Origin: Planctobacterium marinum
GTDB taxonomy: Bacteria; Pseudomonadota; Gammaproteobacteria; Enterobacterales; Alteromonadaceae
Reading direction: 5' to 3'
Length of the DNA stretch: 64,000 nucleotides
NCBI RefSeq assembly: GCF_036322805.1
Contig: NZ_AP027272.1
Location: forward strand, 496,001 to 560,000
Below the pieces are notes generated by a model. It was given only the letters and a program-made list of their open reading frames with translations, did no database searches and was not told the origin of the DNA. The translations under genes and the position numbers were made by a program. Below are positions 1-8,770 of the stretch, piece by piece. Each line of letters starts with the position of its first letter. Position 1 is the first letter of the stretch.

Positions 1-2037
1 GGACAATGCCAAACGGGCACTGGCTTTTGAGTTGTCGTTAAATTCTGGCGCTGTCACAATGAAACTGAGCAAACTAAGCTGTTCAGAGAGACTCTCCTGT
101 GCACGCCATAACGCCAGCAACCGGTCTACAGCCTGATTTTTTATGCTGGCATCCGGATGATGCAGCACCAGGGCTTTAAGCATAGTTTCACCATAAACCT
201 GCCAACCGGCATTTTCCAGGTGTGTGTAAAGCTTTTGCCACCATGACCAATTGTTGAGAGCGGGTTGTTGAAATGCCCGCTGAATGGCTTGCAGATGAGG
301 CAATGAAGCCGGGATTGTATGGTCAAACAGCGGTCCGGGGAGTTGTCCTTGTTGCAACCACTTTTGCCATGATTGCGGCACGTTCTGTTGCTGGAATTGC
401 TTCGCTTTAATGCTCTGGTACTGCACAAACTCCAGCCACTGTGGGTGCTGTTCGACAAATTCGGCATTATTCTGATCTTGCGCCGACATAAGCGAGGATT
501 GCCATTGTGCTTCATCCAGTTTCAAGCTGCCGGCGATTTGATAGCGCAAACGCAATTGTGCCACACCCTTGACGCTTTGCACCTTCAGTTGTTGCCATTT
601 GGGGGGCAGATAAAGCGTCTGACGGGCAATAAACCGGGTATTTAACTGTTTCGCTGTTGAGTCATCACTCAAGCGCCATTCCGGAGAAAAGATAAAGGGT
701 TTCAGGGCTGGCTCAGCAAAGGAGTGCAGCGTCGTAAAATGCTCACCATCTATCCAAAGCTCAATGGCAGCATCACTTTGTATATTTTCATCGGTTGCCA
801 GTTCTACCGCGATGCGGTTACTTGTCTGATCTTCAGCCGGGAAGAAAAACAGAGGCGAGTCTGGGTTAAGCTCAGTAAAGGAGATTGCAGAAGGCTTGGG
901 GGAAATACCTGGTGTAGCAGGTGCGTAATCTGGTCGTTGCGCATCGGGAGTCACTTGCCACTGTAAACGCTCTGTCTCGTAAAAACGCTGGATCAAAGCT
1001 TCCTTACCATTCACGGGCAGGGACTTTTCAGCCTGCCAGCGATTAAACAGGCCATGGCGGTCACTGTTAGCTTGTATTTGAGGGGCTTGCTCTTTGCTGT
1101 TTCCTGATGCGAGGCGCTGTTGCAATTCTCTTAATACCTTTTGCTTTTCCACTTGCGGTGCGCTGAGGGTGTTAAAGTTTTTGGAAAACAACCAATCTTC
1201 ATCGATTGCCTGCACCCGCATTTGCGTGCCGATTTCAGCGCTAACCTTATTTACTGCTTGTGTATCAGTGGAAAGCAAAGCCGGAAAGTAGCGGGCTTTT
1301 GTGGGTAATTCCGGCAATAGTAGACTTTTCGGCGTTTGATTTTCTAAAAGCGGGACAAATTGTTGCTCCTCTGAATCTGTCTGGAGTTTGATAAAACGAT
1401 TGCTTGGTGCACGCCACTGCAAACTGTCGTTACTGATGGCTTCCAGCCAGTAGTCTTTTTGTTGCGACAATTCAAAATGGCTATTCGCTTGCAGCGTGTG
1501 AAAGTCGTTGTGCTGGTGCTGACTATTGCTAATTCGTTGCTGCTCGCCCTGCTGCACAGACAACCAGCTGATAGGTGCGAGATCGCTTAACTGCTGTTCA
1601 AAACCGATATACAGTCGCAGTTTTTGTTCTTCTTTTGACGGGCTATGGAGCAGGAGCACCCGGTCACCGGAGCTGGCAGCTACATAGGCGCTTTGGGCTG
1701 AAAAGCTTAATTGCTGAGCAATGCCGGGGGAGTCAGATAATAAACCCTGAATTTCATAATATGCGCTTTTGTCGGTTGTAACCGCATCACCATCTTCGTC
1801 TAAAAAGGTCATCATTAGATGTCGATTAGCTTTTAGCAGCAGGGTAATGGGCTCATCCTTGGACAGAGTGACAGTATTATCAAACGTTGGCAGGATTTGT
1901 TGCGATTCGCTGATGATGTTGCCATCAATAGCCATGGCTTCCCAGTTTACCACTGTCTGTGGCCCGGTTGGCGTCGCCAGCGCTGTAATCGCTGGTACGC
2001 AACATAACAACAGGAAGAAACTTAATCTAACAGACAC
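1..2037 (-). CDS. Large exported protein of unknown function, partial at the left edge
   Basis: I do not recognise this protein. 679 codons are open from the GTG at 2037 to the window edge, with no stop, so the C-terminus is missing. The start is preceded by a GAGG ribosome site and lies 16 bases inside the end of the upstream gene, which implies translational coupling. Residues 3 to about 20 form a Sec signal peptide ending A-L-A, so the mature protein should be periplasmic or surface-exposed. The rest is hydrophilic and rich in Gln, Ser, Leu and Trp, without membrane helices or a catalytic motif I know. It is the last visible gene of the CapC-like operon and probably belongs to that envelope system. 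Export is well supported; the role is unknown. Confidence 0.8.
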   Translation of the reverse strand, partial: MSVRLSFFLLLCCVPAITALATPTGPQTVVNWEAMAIDGNIISESQQILPTFDNTVTLSKDEPITLLLKANRHLMMTFLDEDGDAVTTDKSAYYEIQGLLSDSPGIAQQLSFSAQSAYVAASSGDRVLLLHSPSKEEQKLRLYIGFEQQLSDLAPISWLSVQQGEQQRISNSQHQHNDFHTLQANSHFELSQQKDYWLEAISNDSLQWRAPSNRFIKLQTDSEEQQFVPLLENQTPKSLLLPELPTKARYFPALLSTDTQAVNKVSAEIGTQMRVQAIDEDWLFSKNFNTLSAPQVEKQKVLRELQQRLASGNSKEQAPQIQANSDRHGLFNRWQAEKSLPVNGKEALIQRFYETERLQWQVTPDAQRPDYAPATPGISPKPSAISFTELNPDSPLFFFPAEDQTSNRIAVELATDENIQSDAAIELWIDGEHFTTLHSFAEPALKPFIFSPEWRLSDDSTAKQLNTRFIARQTLYLPPKWQQLKVQSVKGVAQLRLRYQIAGSLKLDEAQWQSSLMSAQDQNNAEFVEQHPQWLEFVQYQSIKAKQFQQQNVPQSWQKWLQQGQLPGPLFDHTIPASLPHLQAIQRAFQQPALNNWSWWQKLYTHLENAGWQVYGETMLKALVLHHPDASIKNQAVDRLLALWRAQESLSEQLSLLSFIVTAPEFNDNSKASARLALS

Positions 2038-2810
2038 GCTATTGCCTCACTGGGTATCGCCTGCGCTAGCAGCGCTTTACGAAGGTTGAATGCCATTTCA
2101 ATATGCAAAAAGCTTACCTGGTGTTCTTTTTGTGCCCTGAGCAACTTACCAACCGGGTTGATGGTGGCACCGAGTTCGAACACGTCACGTCCATAAGCCC
2201 TGGCCAGTAAGGAGCCATTGTCCCGCAGGCAGCTTTGACGGGTGACAGTACCGGGATCCGGGTAAAGACTACCGTTACTTAAAATGATATCACTGCTTGC
2301 ACCGCTGTCAGATTTACGACGGGCGGGATTAAAGCCATGAATTTGTACAATGCTGATGGGTCTTTGCATTTTGCTAAAGGCATCTGCCGCTGCGGTAAAT
2401 AAACTAGAGGCAAGACGAGACAAATCACTTTGTTCGGTTTCGTAGCGATGCTCGGTATTGAACATGATGATATCGGGTCTGGGGATCAGGTTTGCATCGC
2501 TATAGAACCATAACTCGCCGATTTCTCGAGTGTGTAAATCAAAAGAACCATGGGGCACTTGCAATACACGTAAAGCATTATTGGTAACGGGCCAATGCAA
2601 CCAGATCTCTCCCTGGCGTGGATTAGGCGGTCGCACCACCAGGACATCGTCTTCCAGTTCAGCTGACAACAAGTTAAGAGAGCGGGTATTCCCCGACTGC
2701 AATATTTGCTGGATATCCTCAACGGCGGCTTGATATTCTTGCGCGCTCATTTCAACGCTATAAAGCTTAAAACTGAAGCAGCACAAGAACAGTGTAATAA
2801 GGCGTTTCAT
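2022..2810 (-). CDS. Small exported protein with His/Asp/Glu motif series, possible metal-dependent hydrolase
   Basis: 262 residues with a signal peptide (about residues 1-18). It starts on a TGATG junction with the preceding gene behind a strong GGAGGTG ribosome site. Visible motifs are VPH at 85-87 with D91 and T94, EHR at 120-122, HGF at 158-160 and H-x-E at 236-238. Widely spaced His, Asp and Glu residues of this kind recall zinc amidohydrolases of the N-formylglutamate amidohydrolase / PghP (polyglutamate hydrolase) sort, but I cannot prove membership. The same motif order appears in degraded form near residues 763-839 of the CapC-like protein two genes upstream. A periplasmic enzyme that trims or releases the polymer handled by the membrane protein would fit. 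The reading frame is certain; the enzymatic role is inferred. Confidence 0.85.
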   Translation of the reverse strand: MKRLITLFLCCFSFKLYSVEMSAQEYQAAVEDIQQILQSGNTRSLNLLSAELEDDVLVVRPPNPRQGEIWLHWPVTNNALRVLQVPHGSFDLHTREIGELWFYSDANLIPRPDIIMFNTEHRYETEQSDLSRLASSLFTAAADAFSKMQRPISIVQIHGFNPARRKSDSGASSDIILSNGSLYPDPGTVTRQSCLRDNGSLLARAYGRDVFELGATINPVGKLLRAQKEHQVSFLHIEMAFNLRKALLAQAIPSEAIACLLD

Positions 2811-5218
2811 CAGTGATCCACCTCCGTTCTGTAGCGTTCAATAATGGGGGTCGGTTGCACAACTCGTTTCACAATGGAAATATAAACATCCTGACCCTGC
2901 AATAAACTCATTTGAACCTGGTGTTCGCTATTGGCAAGGTCCTTGTCTAATAAAACTGAGAAAGACTGCCGGCCTTTAAGTTGTCGTTTTCCTGATAGTT
3001 GATAGCCGCTATAGAGAGTTTCAGGCTGTATGTGATAGCGTCGTTTTAACAGGGTCCTGCTTTGCTGCTCCTGAGTCATTCGCGAAGTGTTGAGCAAGTT
3101 GACATCCAAGGTGACTGGCTCTGTGCCCGTTTGATACAGCACAAAGGTGAGCATTTCCTGGTCGCTCTGTTTTTCATTGTTGATGGTTAAGGTTTCGCCG
3201 CTTTTAAGCAGCAGTCCGCGGCGCTGTTGCCATTGGGTATCTTGCCTGGGCATGTCGTTGCGCCACCAGGTGATGCCGGGCGTATCAAAACTGAGTGTAC
3301 CGGTTAAGGTAGTATTGAGTATTGACTCATCCACAATGCCCCATTTGCCCGCAATCCAGAAAGATTTTTGCGCTTTACTATTTTTGCGCCAGAGCACTTG
3401 AATGGGGTCCGCCTCATCTCTGAGGAAAAACAGCCTGGCGCTGGTGGGGCGGCCTTGTTGATCGTTCGGCTCAAACTCCGGATACCGGGCAAGAGGAGCA
3501 AAATTAAGCGCGGTATTTTCTTCTGTACTAACGGGTTGGCCCGGAAAAGGGTTTTCCACTATCAGGTCGCTCAGTGTCAGCTCACCAAAGTCGTTTAACA
3601 AGGACTGATAGGTTTCATCGGGATCTTGCAGCGGACGCTCGCTGAGCAAGCTTTTGTGGTAGTTTTTCAGAACTCGGATGTTGCCAGCGTTAATGTGTTG
3701 TGGCCAATTGTCGGGACGCACTGCAAACCAGTCAGGGACACCTGCCGGATAGTCATACCAATCTCGCTTTTCTTGCGGTAGCGTGCGTAGCGAAGGCATA
3801 CTGGCGATGCGAGTAAATAGTGAGGCTAAAACTGGCTGATTGCTGCTAACTTTCAAGTGAGTTGCATCGCTGGGTACCTCAAAATAGATGGTGGACTTTT
3901 CACCTAACCAGTTGAAAAACTCCTCATTGGCCAGTTGGCTATCCAGCTCAGGCGTATAGGAAGGGGTCAGGGATAAGGATTTAACTGAGCTATCCTCAGA
4001 AAACATCTCCACGTTTACCTCAGCATTTTCCCCGGTGGCGATATCTTGCTCTGCAAACACTCTGACCTGCAATTGGTACGGGGTTGGTAGCTCAGTTTTG
4101 GCTGCCAATGTCCAGTTTAACGGCTGTTCGGGTTGCAGAATCGTTGTAGGGGAAAAGTGATCATGCTCCTCTAAAAAAACCGTCTCGGAAAACAAAGTCA
4201 GGGACATGGGCAGCGAAGAGGTAAAAGTAACCAGTCCCGGCTTTAATTGCAGCGACTGACTAAAATGCGAGCTGCTAAATTCAAACTCCTGACGGGTTTC
4301 CCAGCTGTCATTTTGATTAAACCAACTCATATTGATTTTGGCTTTTTTATCTTTGAATAAGTGCGAGGCTTCCAGTCGATACTGGCCTGCGAACTCAATA
4401 GGAAAAGAAACGCGTTTGTAGGCATCACTGTGGTGGTCATATTGACTTAAAAGGTGCCGTTTTACGGCAATATCAGTTTGCGGTACCCGGTAAATCAGGA
4501 GAGATTGATAATCCTGACCTTCATCGCCGGCAGGCACAAGTGGTTGCCAGCGAAATTCCGCCAGATTTTCTTTTTCCTCGTCGGATAAAAATGCAATATC
4601 AAATGGGTAGTGTTGTAGCAGATTATCCCGCTGTTTTTGTGACAGTCGTTGCCACAAATCCAATGCAGAAACCCGACTACTGCGCTGCACATGTTGATAG
4701 GCTCTGACCGCGACCTCTTTAATTGCGGGGCTTTTCACCACTTGGGAAATCACCAATCGGGTGGCACCAGGTGGTAGACTGAGGTGTAGATTTTCGGTGT
4801 CGGCCAGTTTGTCCTGAGCATTGGCTAAAAACGCTTCCGGGACCACCTGACCATTCACTTTAAGCTCCACTTTGGTAGTGGCTCTGGCATGGTGGTGAAA
4901 TTGATTTTGATACAGGGTATTGCCCTCTTTATCTTCTACTCGCACTTGCAAGTGGTAGGGGTAACGGGCGGTCTTGTTATCGCTGCCGTCTAGAATAGCG
5001 GCAGAAGAAATCCATAACTTTCGCGGTGATTGTGTGAGTGTGTAATCCAGTATTTTTTCCGGCGGAATGATGTAACTGCGGGAAATATCCAATTTCACTG
5101 AGGCGGGGATCGGTTGGGCTGCTCGCTCCAGGCCACTGCTACTCAACAGTGACATCAGAGTTATGATAGTGATACCAAGCAAGCCTGAAATCGCGATGAT
5201 TTTGATCAGTATTCTCAT
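2810..5218 (-). CDS. Membrane-anchored periplasmic protein of unknown function (802 aa)
   Basis: I do not recognise a family. The ATG at 5218 overlaps the stop of the upstream CapC-like gene by four bases (ATGA), and its stop shares a base with the next start. One N-terminal hydrophobic helix (about residues 3-27) lacks a clear signal-peptidase site, so it probably anchors a large periplasmic part. That part alternates short hydrophobic strands with polar turns and has many Tyr, Trp and Gln residues, which suggests a multi-domain beta-rich protein. No CXXC, lipobox, protease triad or glycosyltransferase motif is visible. From its place in the operon it may be a periplasmic partner of the CapC-like protein, for scaffolding, polymer passage or anchoring. 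That role is inference. Confidence 0.85.
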   Translation of the reverse strand: MRILIKIIAISGLLGITIITLMSLLSSSGLERAAQPIPASVKLDISRSYIIPPEKILDYTLTQSPRKLWISSAAILDGSDNKTARYPYHLQVRVEDKEGNTLYQNQFHHHARATTKVELKVNGQVVPEAFLANAQDKLADTENLHLSLPPGATRLVISQVVKSPAIKEVAVRAYQHVQRSSRVSALDLWQRLSQKQRDNLLQHYPFDIAFLSDEEKENLAEFRWQPLVPAGDEGQDYQSLLIYRVPQTDIAVKRHLLSQYDHHSDAYKRVSFPIEFAGQYRLEASHLFKDKKAKINMSWFNQNDSWETRQEFEFSSSHFSQSLQLKPGLVTFTSSLPMSLTLFSETVFLEEHDHFSPTTILQPEQPLNWTLAAKTELPTPYQLQVRVFAEQDIATGENAEVNVEMFSEDSSVKSLSLTPSYTPELDSQLANEEFFNWLGEKSTIYFEVPSDATHLKVSSNQPVLASLFTRIASMPSLRTLPQEKRDWYDYPAGVPDWFAVRPDNWPQHINAGNIRVLKNYHKSLLSERPLQDPDETYQSLLNDFGELTLSDLIVENPFPGQPVSTEENTALNFAPLARYPEFEPNDQQGRPTSARLFFLRDEADPIQVLWRKNSKAQKSFWIAGKWGIVDESILNTTLTGTLSFDTPGITWWRNDMPRQDTQWQQRRGLLLKSGETLTINNEKQSDQEMLTFVLYQTGTEPVTLDVNLLNTSRMTQEQQSRTLLKRRYHIQPETLYSGYQLSGKRQLKGRQSFSVLLDKDLANSEHQVQMSLLQGQDVYISIVKRVVQPTPIIERYRTEVDH

Positions 5219-8200
5219 GGTTTGCTACTCTCCACAATCCCTTCGGGCACGAGCCACAAGTATCGCGCATTCACAAACTGATTGACCGCTTCGGGCTTGG
5301 CTGTAGACAGCTTGCGCTGATTTAAACTATTGAGGTTAATGGCCGCAATAAGATTTTCCTGGTCATCTAATAGCAGTAAAAATTGTTGCAGACTGGAGCT
5401 ATCCAGTAAGTAGACCAAGGACCCTTGTTGATAAAGACTGATGGCATTAGCCAAACTATGAATGTTGCGATTGGTGGCGTAGCTTTGTAAGTATCGATGC
5501 AGCTCGATGGCATTGGGATAAGCACCTTGGGTTTGAATGGCAAAGCTTCGGATATCTCGGCGGTAAACCGGTAAACCCAGTAAGCGGGCATGCTGTTCTT
5601 CAACTTTTATGGCGTCGGTTGCTTTAAAGCTGTCTCTCACCAAAGGACTGATCCACAGGGTGATAAATTGTTCCTGTTTAAGGTAATTGATGTAATCAAT
5701 TTGCTGGCTGGTGCTTTGATAGTAAGGTGAGGTGACAAAGTCGCCGTTGACAAAGCGATAACTCAAGCCTAAGTCTTGCAATTCAGCCATAAGCTTATCT
5801 GTTTCCGGGCCAGCATTGTATTGGTTAATGTTACGCCACAAGCTCACCATGGCCAGTTCTTCAGGGAATGGTCGGGATTCCTGGAAAGAAAAGCCGCGTA
5901 TCAGTACCGGAGTGGGTGAGCGACTATCAAACTCTTTGCTGATGGCCATGAACATTGTATGAAACAAGGAGTGTTTGTTGCCTGCCATCGTGACATTACT
6001 ACTGCCGTCGGTATTAGCCCACGGGTGAGTGCCGGAAAGCAGCAGGAATCGACTTTGTAATTTGTTGAATAATGCCGCACCGAATTCGAAGCTGGTGCGG
6101 TCGTAAAATGGATTCGGTACCATCACCAGGTAATTGCTGTTGGCATTTAAGTTTATTACCAGGCTTGCCCAATTTTTTCTATTGTCCAGATCCGCTTTTA
6201 GATGTTGTTCTTCTAAAATAAGAAACTGTTTCTGAGTGAGAGGTTGCTCTAATAGCCTGAATTCGTATCCAACACTGGCAGCCTGCCAGTTTAAACGCTG
6301 TAATTCGTTGCGACTTTGCTCTGTCCAGCCTTGCTGCTCAAAGGTGCTAAGCCAAGACATGAGCGGGATAAGGATGTCCTGATACCAAAACAGAAGTTGG
6401 TTCTCTTGGGGTTTAACAAAGTCATTACTGCCTTTTTGGGCGATGAATTGTTTGCGCTCTAACAACCAGGAAATCAGATAGCCTTCAACGTGATCCACTT
6501 GTGCATCACCGGAAGTGGACTGGTAAACCTCAATACGTGCCAGTGCACTGCGCATTTCACGATTGTTTAAGCGCAGCTCCGCAATGCCAAATTTGTCGTG
6601 TTGCCATTGTGGAGAGTTGCCCTGTGAGCGCCACTGAATATTGAGATCGCTCACCACATTATTGAGTAACCCCACGGGTAGCGCTTCAGGTAAAGTGCGC
6701 AACACCGTCAGCATACTGGTATCGGTATCTTGTTCACGATTTAAGCGTTTACGTTGTTCAGTAATTTTTAACGCGCCGCGAATTTGCAACACGTTGTGCT
6801 GACTAAACGTTTCGTGAGCAGCCTGGAAGAAGCCTCCATCAAGATCTGAGTCAAACAGGTATTCACCTGAGTTTTGCAATTGATAAGACAAATCGATAAA
6901 CAGGGCATTGGCGTGGGTCTTTTGAAATAATGCCAGGCCAAATGTGGCGGCACCTAATTCCGCCCTGGCGCGAGTGACTTCAATTACCAGTTCAGATTCA
7001 GGCTGTAAATTGATGGCATAAAAGCCGATGCCCTCTTTGTGCAAAACCAACTGTTTCGCGCCCAGTAACCAAATATCAATATCGCTCTGTTCTGCCTGCT
7101 CTTCGAGGGTGGGTAATAGCGCAGAAATGTTTTCGGGACTGGCATGTTTTAAGGCGTTTAAGAGTTGCACAAACATTTGTCTTTCTTGTTCATCTACCTC
7201 GGTGGGTTTGACCTCTGAGAAGAATGAAACTGGCCGTATTTCAGCGTAAATTTCCTGCACACTTTGTTGACTTAGCACCGCGCTGCGCAAGTCGGAGACG
7301 TTTTCAATTGCAGGAGATTTGTCGCCAACAAAGGTGAGGGCAAAGCCTGCAATGGTGGCCAGGGAAATCCCTACGAACGAGGTAAAAACCGTACTCACAG
7401 CCATTTTCAGGGCAATTTGCTTCTGGTAGACCTTGACGGCTATTAAGGTACTCACAATGTAACCAAACCCAAAATAATCGGAAATTTTGGCCGTGGGTAG
7501 ATACTCAATTAGGGCGAATCCCAGCAGGATTTTGTAGACGAAACCAATATTGAAAAACAACAGCAGCAGTCGCCCTCCCTCAAAGGTGATGCCGCGTAGC
7601 AGCGGAGTGCGCAGGGCCATGATACCGAGGAATAAAATAACGGCCGCTTCTACAAAGGTGAAGAGCAACTTCTCGGGCTGATACCACTGTAACGCCAGTA
7701 GAGCAGGGATGAGAATACCGTTGAACTCCCAACCGAACTGCAGGTTCATACGCGACGCAATAAAGGCGGTGGTGAGCAAGATGATGTATGCCTTGGGACT
7801 TGACAGTAGGGAGGTGGCCAGGTCTTCGTACATGTAATTCAGGCCACCAATATTGAAATTCGTCAGCGGAATGAGCAGCCAGTTAATAATAATAAAGGTT
7901 AAACCCAGGTATAAAAACAAGGCTTTGCTGCCTTTAACAACACCACCCATCCACATTTGATTGGCAATCAAGGCGACGATTATCAAGCCAAAGCTTTGCA
8001 GATTATTTTGCAAGTCGTATTGGGCAAATAGGTCACCAGAGGAAGCTATCAGCAAAGGGATCAGAAAAAAGTCGAGGCAAATTCGCACTAGCACCGAAAG
8101 TAGGATTAACGCGAAAAAGCGATCTCGACCAAACATCTCAGAATAGCCGAAACGCACCAACAGTTTATTGGCTAACAGCCAGGCTAAGCCATAAGTGATG

Positions 8201-8406
8201 TAAGCTTCCGCAAGCACTACGATGGCGCTGGCGGGTTTGACAAAGAATAAAGGTACCAAATAGCCTGGCACTACCAAGCCTGCTAAAGTGGTACCAAATC
8301 GGGCGTTGAGGAAAACAACAACACAGACGCCCACCCACACGGTGGTAATTACAGAGCTCTGTAATGCACCAGCAGGAAACAGGCTGAGTTGCAGAAAGTC
8401 AGGCAT
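5215..8406 (-). CDS. Double CapC/PgsC-like membrane protein with long C-terminal extension
   Basis: 1063 residues. Residues 14-180 match the CapC/PgsC domain of poly-gamma-glutamate synthesis: the AGLVVPGYL signature at 42-50, a following membrane pair, then GRDRFFALILL at about 93-103 and a further helix. Residues 215-360 look like a second copy (NGILIPALL at 229-237, then GGRLLLLFFNIG), giving roughly a dozen helices. The rest, about 375-1063, is soluble and unlike ordinary CapC, which is only about 150 residues. In it, VPNPFYDRT (763-771), THP (793-795) and RGF (837-839) echo the motif series of the small exported protein downstream, with His replaced. Known CapC works with a CapB ligase in a membrane synthase; no ligase gene is visible here. 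It overlaps the receiver gene by 8 bases. The CapC assignment is fairly secure; the polymer is unknown. Confidence 0.88.
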   Translation of the reverse strand: MPDFLQLSLFPAGALQSSVITTVWVGVCVVVFLNARFGTTLAGLVVPGYLVPLFFVKPASAIVVLAEAYITYGLAWLLANKLLVRFGYSEMFGRDRFFALILLSVLVRICLDFFLIPLLIASSGDLFAQYDLQNNLQSFGLIIVALIANQMWMGGVVKGSKALFLYLGLTFIIINWLLIPLTNFNIGGLNYMYEDLATSLLSSPKAYIILLTTAFIASRMNLQFGWEFNGILIPALLALQWYQPEKLLFTFVEAAVILFLGIMALRTPLLRGITFEGGRLLLLFFNIGFVYKILLGFALIEYLPTAKISDYFGFGYIVSTLIAVKVYQKQIALKMAVSTVFTSFVGISLATIAGFALTFVGDKSPAIENVSDLRSAVLSQQSVQEIYAEIRPVSFFSEVKPTEVDEQERQMFVQLLNALKHASPENISALLPTLEEQAEQSDIDIWLLGAKQLVLHKEGIGFYAINLQPESELVIEVTRARAELGAATFGLALFQKTHANALFIDLSYQLQNSGEYLFDSDLDGGFFQAAHETFSQHNVLQIRGALKITEQRKRLNREQDTDTSMLTVLRTLPEALPVGLLNNVVSDLNIQWRSQGNSPQWQHDKFGIAELRLNNREMRSALARIEVYQSTSGDAQVDHVEGYLISWLLERKQFIAQKGSNDFVKPQENQLLFWYQDILIPLMSWLSTFEQQGWTEQSRNELQRLNWQAASVGYEFRLLEQPLTQKQFLILEEQHLKADLDNRKNWASLVINLNANSNYLVMVPNPFYDRTSFEFGAALFNKLQSRFLLLSGTHPWANTDGSSNVTMAGNKHSLFHTMFMAISKEFDSRSPTPVLIRGFSFQESRPFPEELAMVSLWRNINQYNAGPETDKLMAELQDLGLSYRFVNGDFVTSPYYQSTSQQIDYINYLKQEQFITLWISPLVRDSFKATDAIKVEEQHARLLGLPVYRRDIRSFAIQTQGAYPNAIELHRYLQSYATNRNIHSLANAISLYQQGSLVYLLDSSSLQQFLLLLDDQENLIAAINLNSLNQRKLSTAKPEAVNQFVNARYLWLVPEGIVESSKP

Positions 8407-8770
8407 TTAGTAGCGTTTGCGCCTCAATAAGTTGATCAGGGGTAAGCGGTTTTTCCAACACCGCTTTTACAAAGGGCACGGCGCGTATTTTGCGTAGCTC
8501 CTCATCGTTATTGATGCCCGTAACCACAATTGTGGGTGTGGTGATCCCCTCTTCTTGCATCCAATCCAATAAGCCTGCACCATCCAGTTTGGGCATCACT
8601 AGGTCGGTGACAATAAAGGAAAACTGCTGACTCTCCAGTAGTTGCTTGGCCAATAATCCGTTGTCAGAAGTGACCACGTTCAGCCCCAAATCGTTCAACC
8701 ACATCTTGGTCATCATGGCCAGCATAGGTTGGTCTTCCACCAATAATACGGTTTTATTGCTGTCACTCAT
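8399..8770 (-). CDS. Stand-alone receiver-domain response regulator
   Basis: 123 residues, a single CheY-like receiver and nothing else. The acidic pair E12-D13, the phosphoacceptor D56 in VTDLVMP, T84 (in VVTG) and K107 (in EKP) are all present, so it should accept phosphate. With no output domain it probably acts by protein contact, perhaps on the CapC-like membrane protein whose gene it overlaps by 8 bases. It also overlaps the upstream sensor gene by 8 bases. Strict translational coupling of sensor, receiver and transporter-like protein suggests post-translational control of the envelope machine rather than transcriptional control; that is inference. Confidence 0.93.
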   Translation of the reverse strand: MSDSNKTVLLVEDQPMLAMMTKMWLNDLGLNVVTSDNGLLAKQLLESQQFSFIVTDLVMPKLDGAGLLDWMQEEGITTPTIVVTGINNDEELRKIRAVPFVKAVLEKPLTPDQLIEAQTLLNA

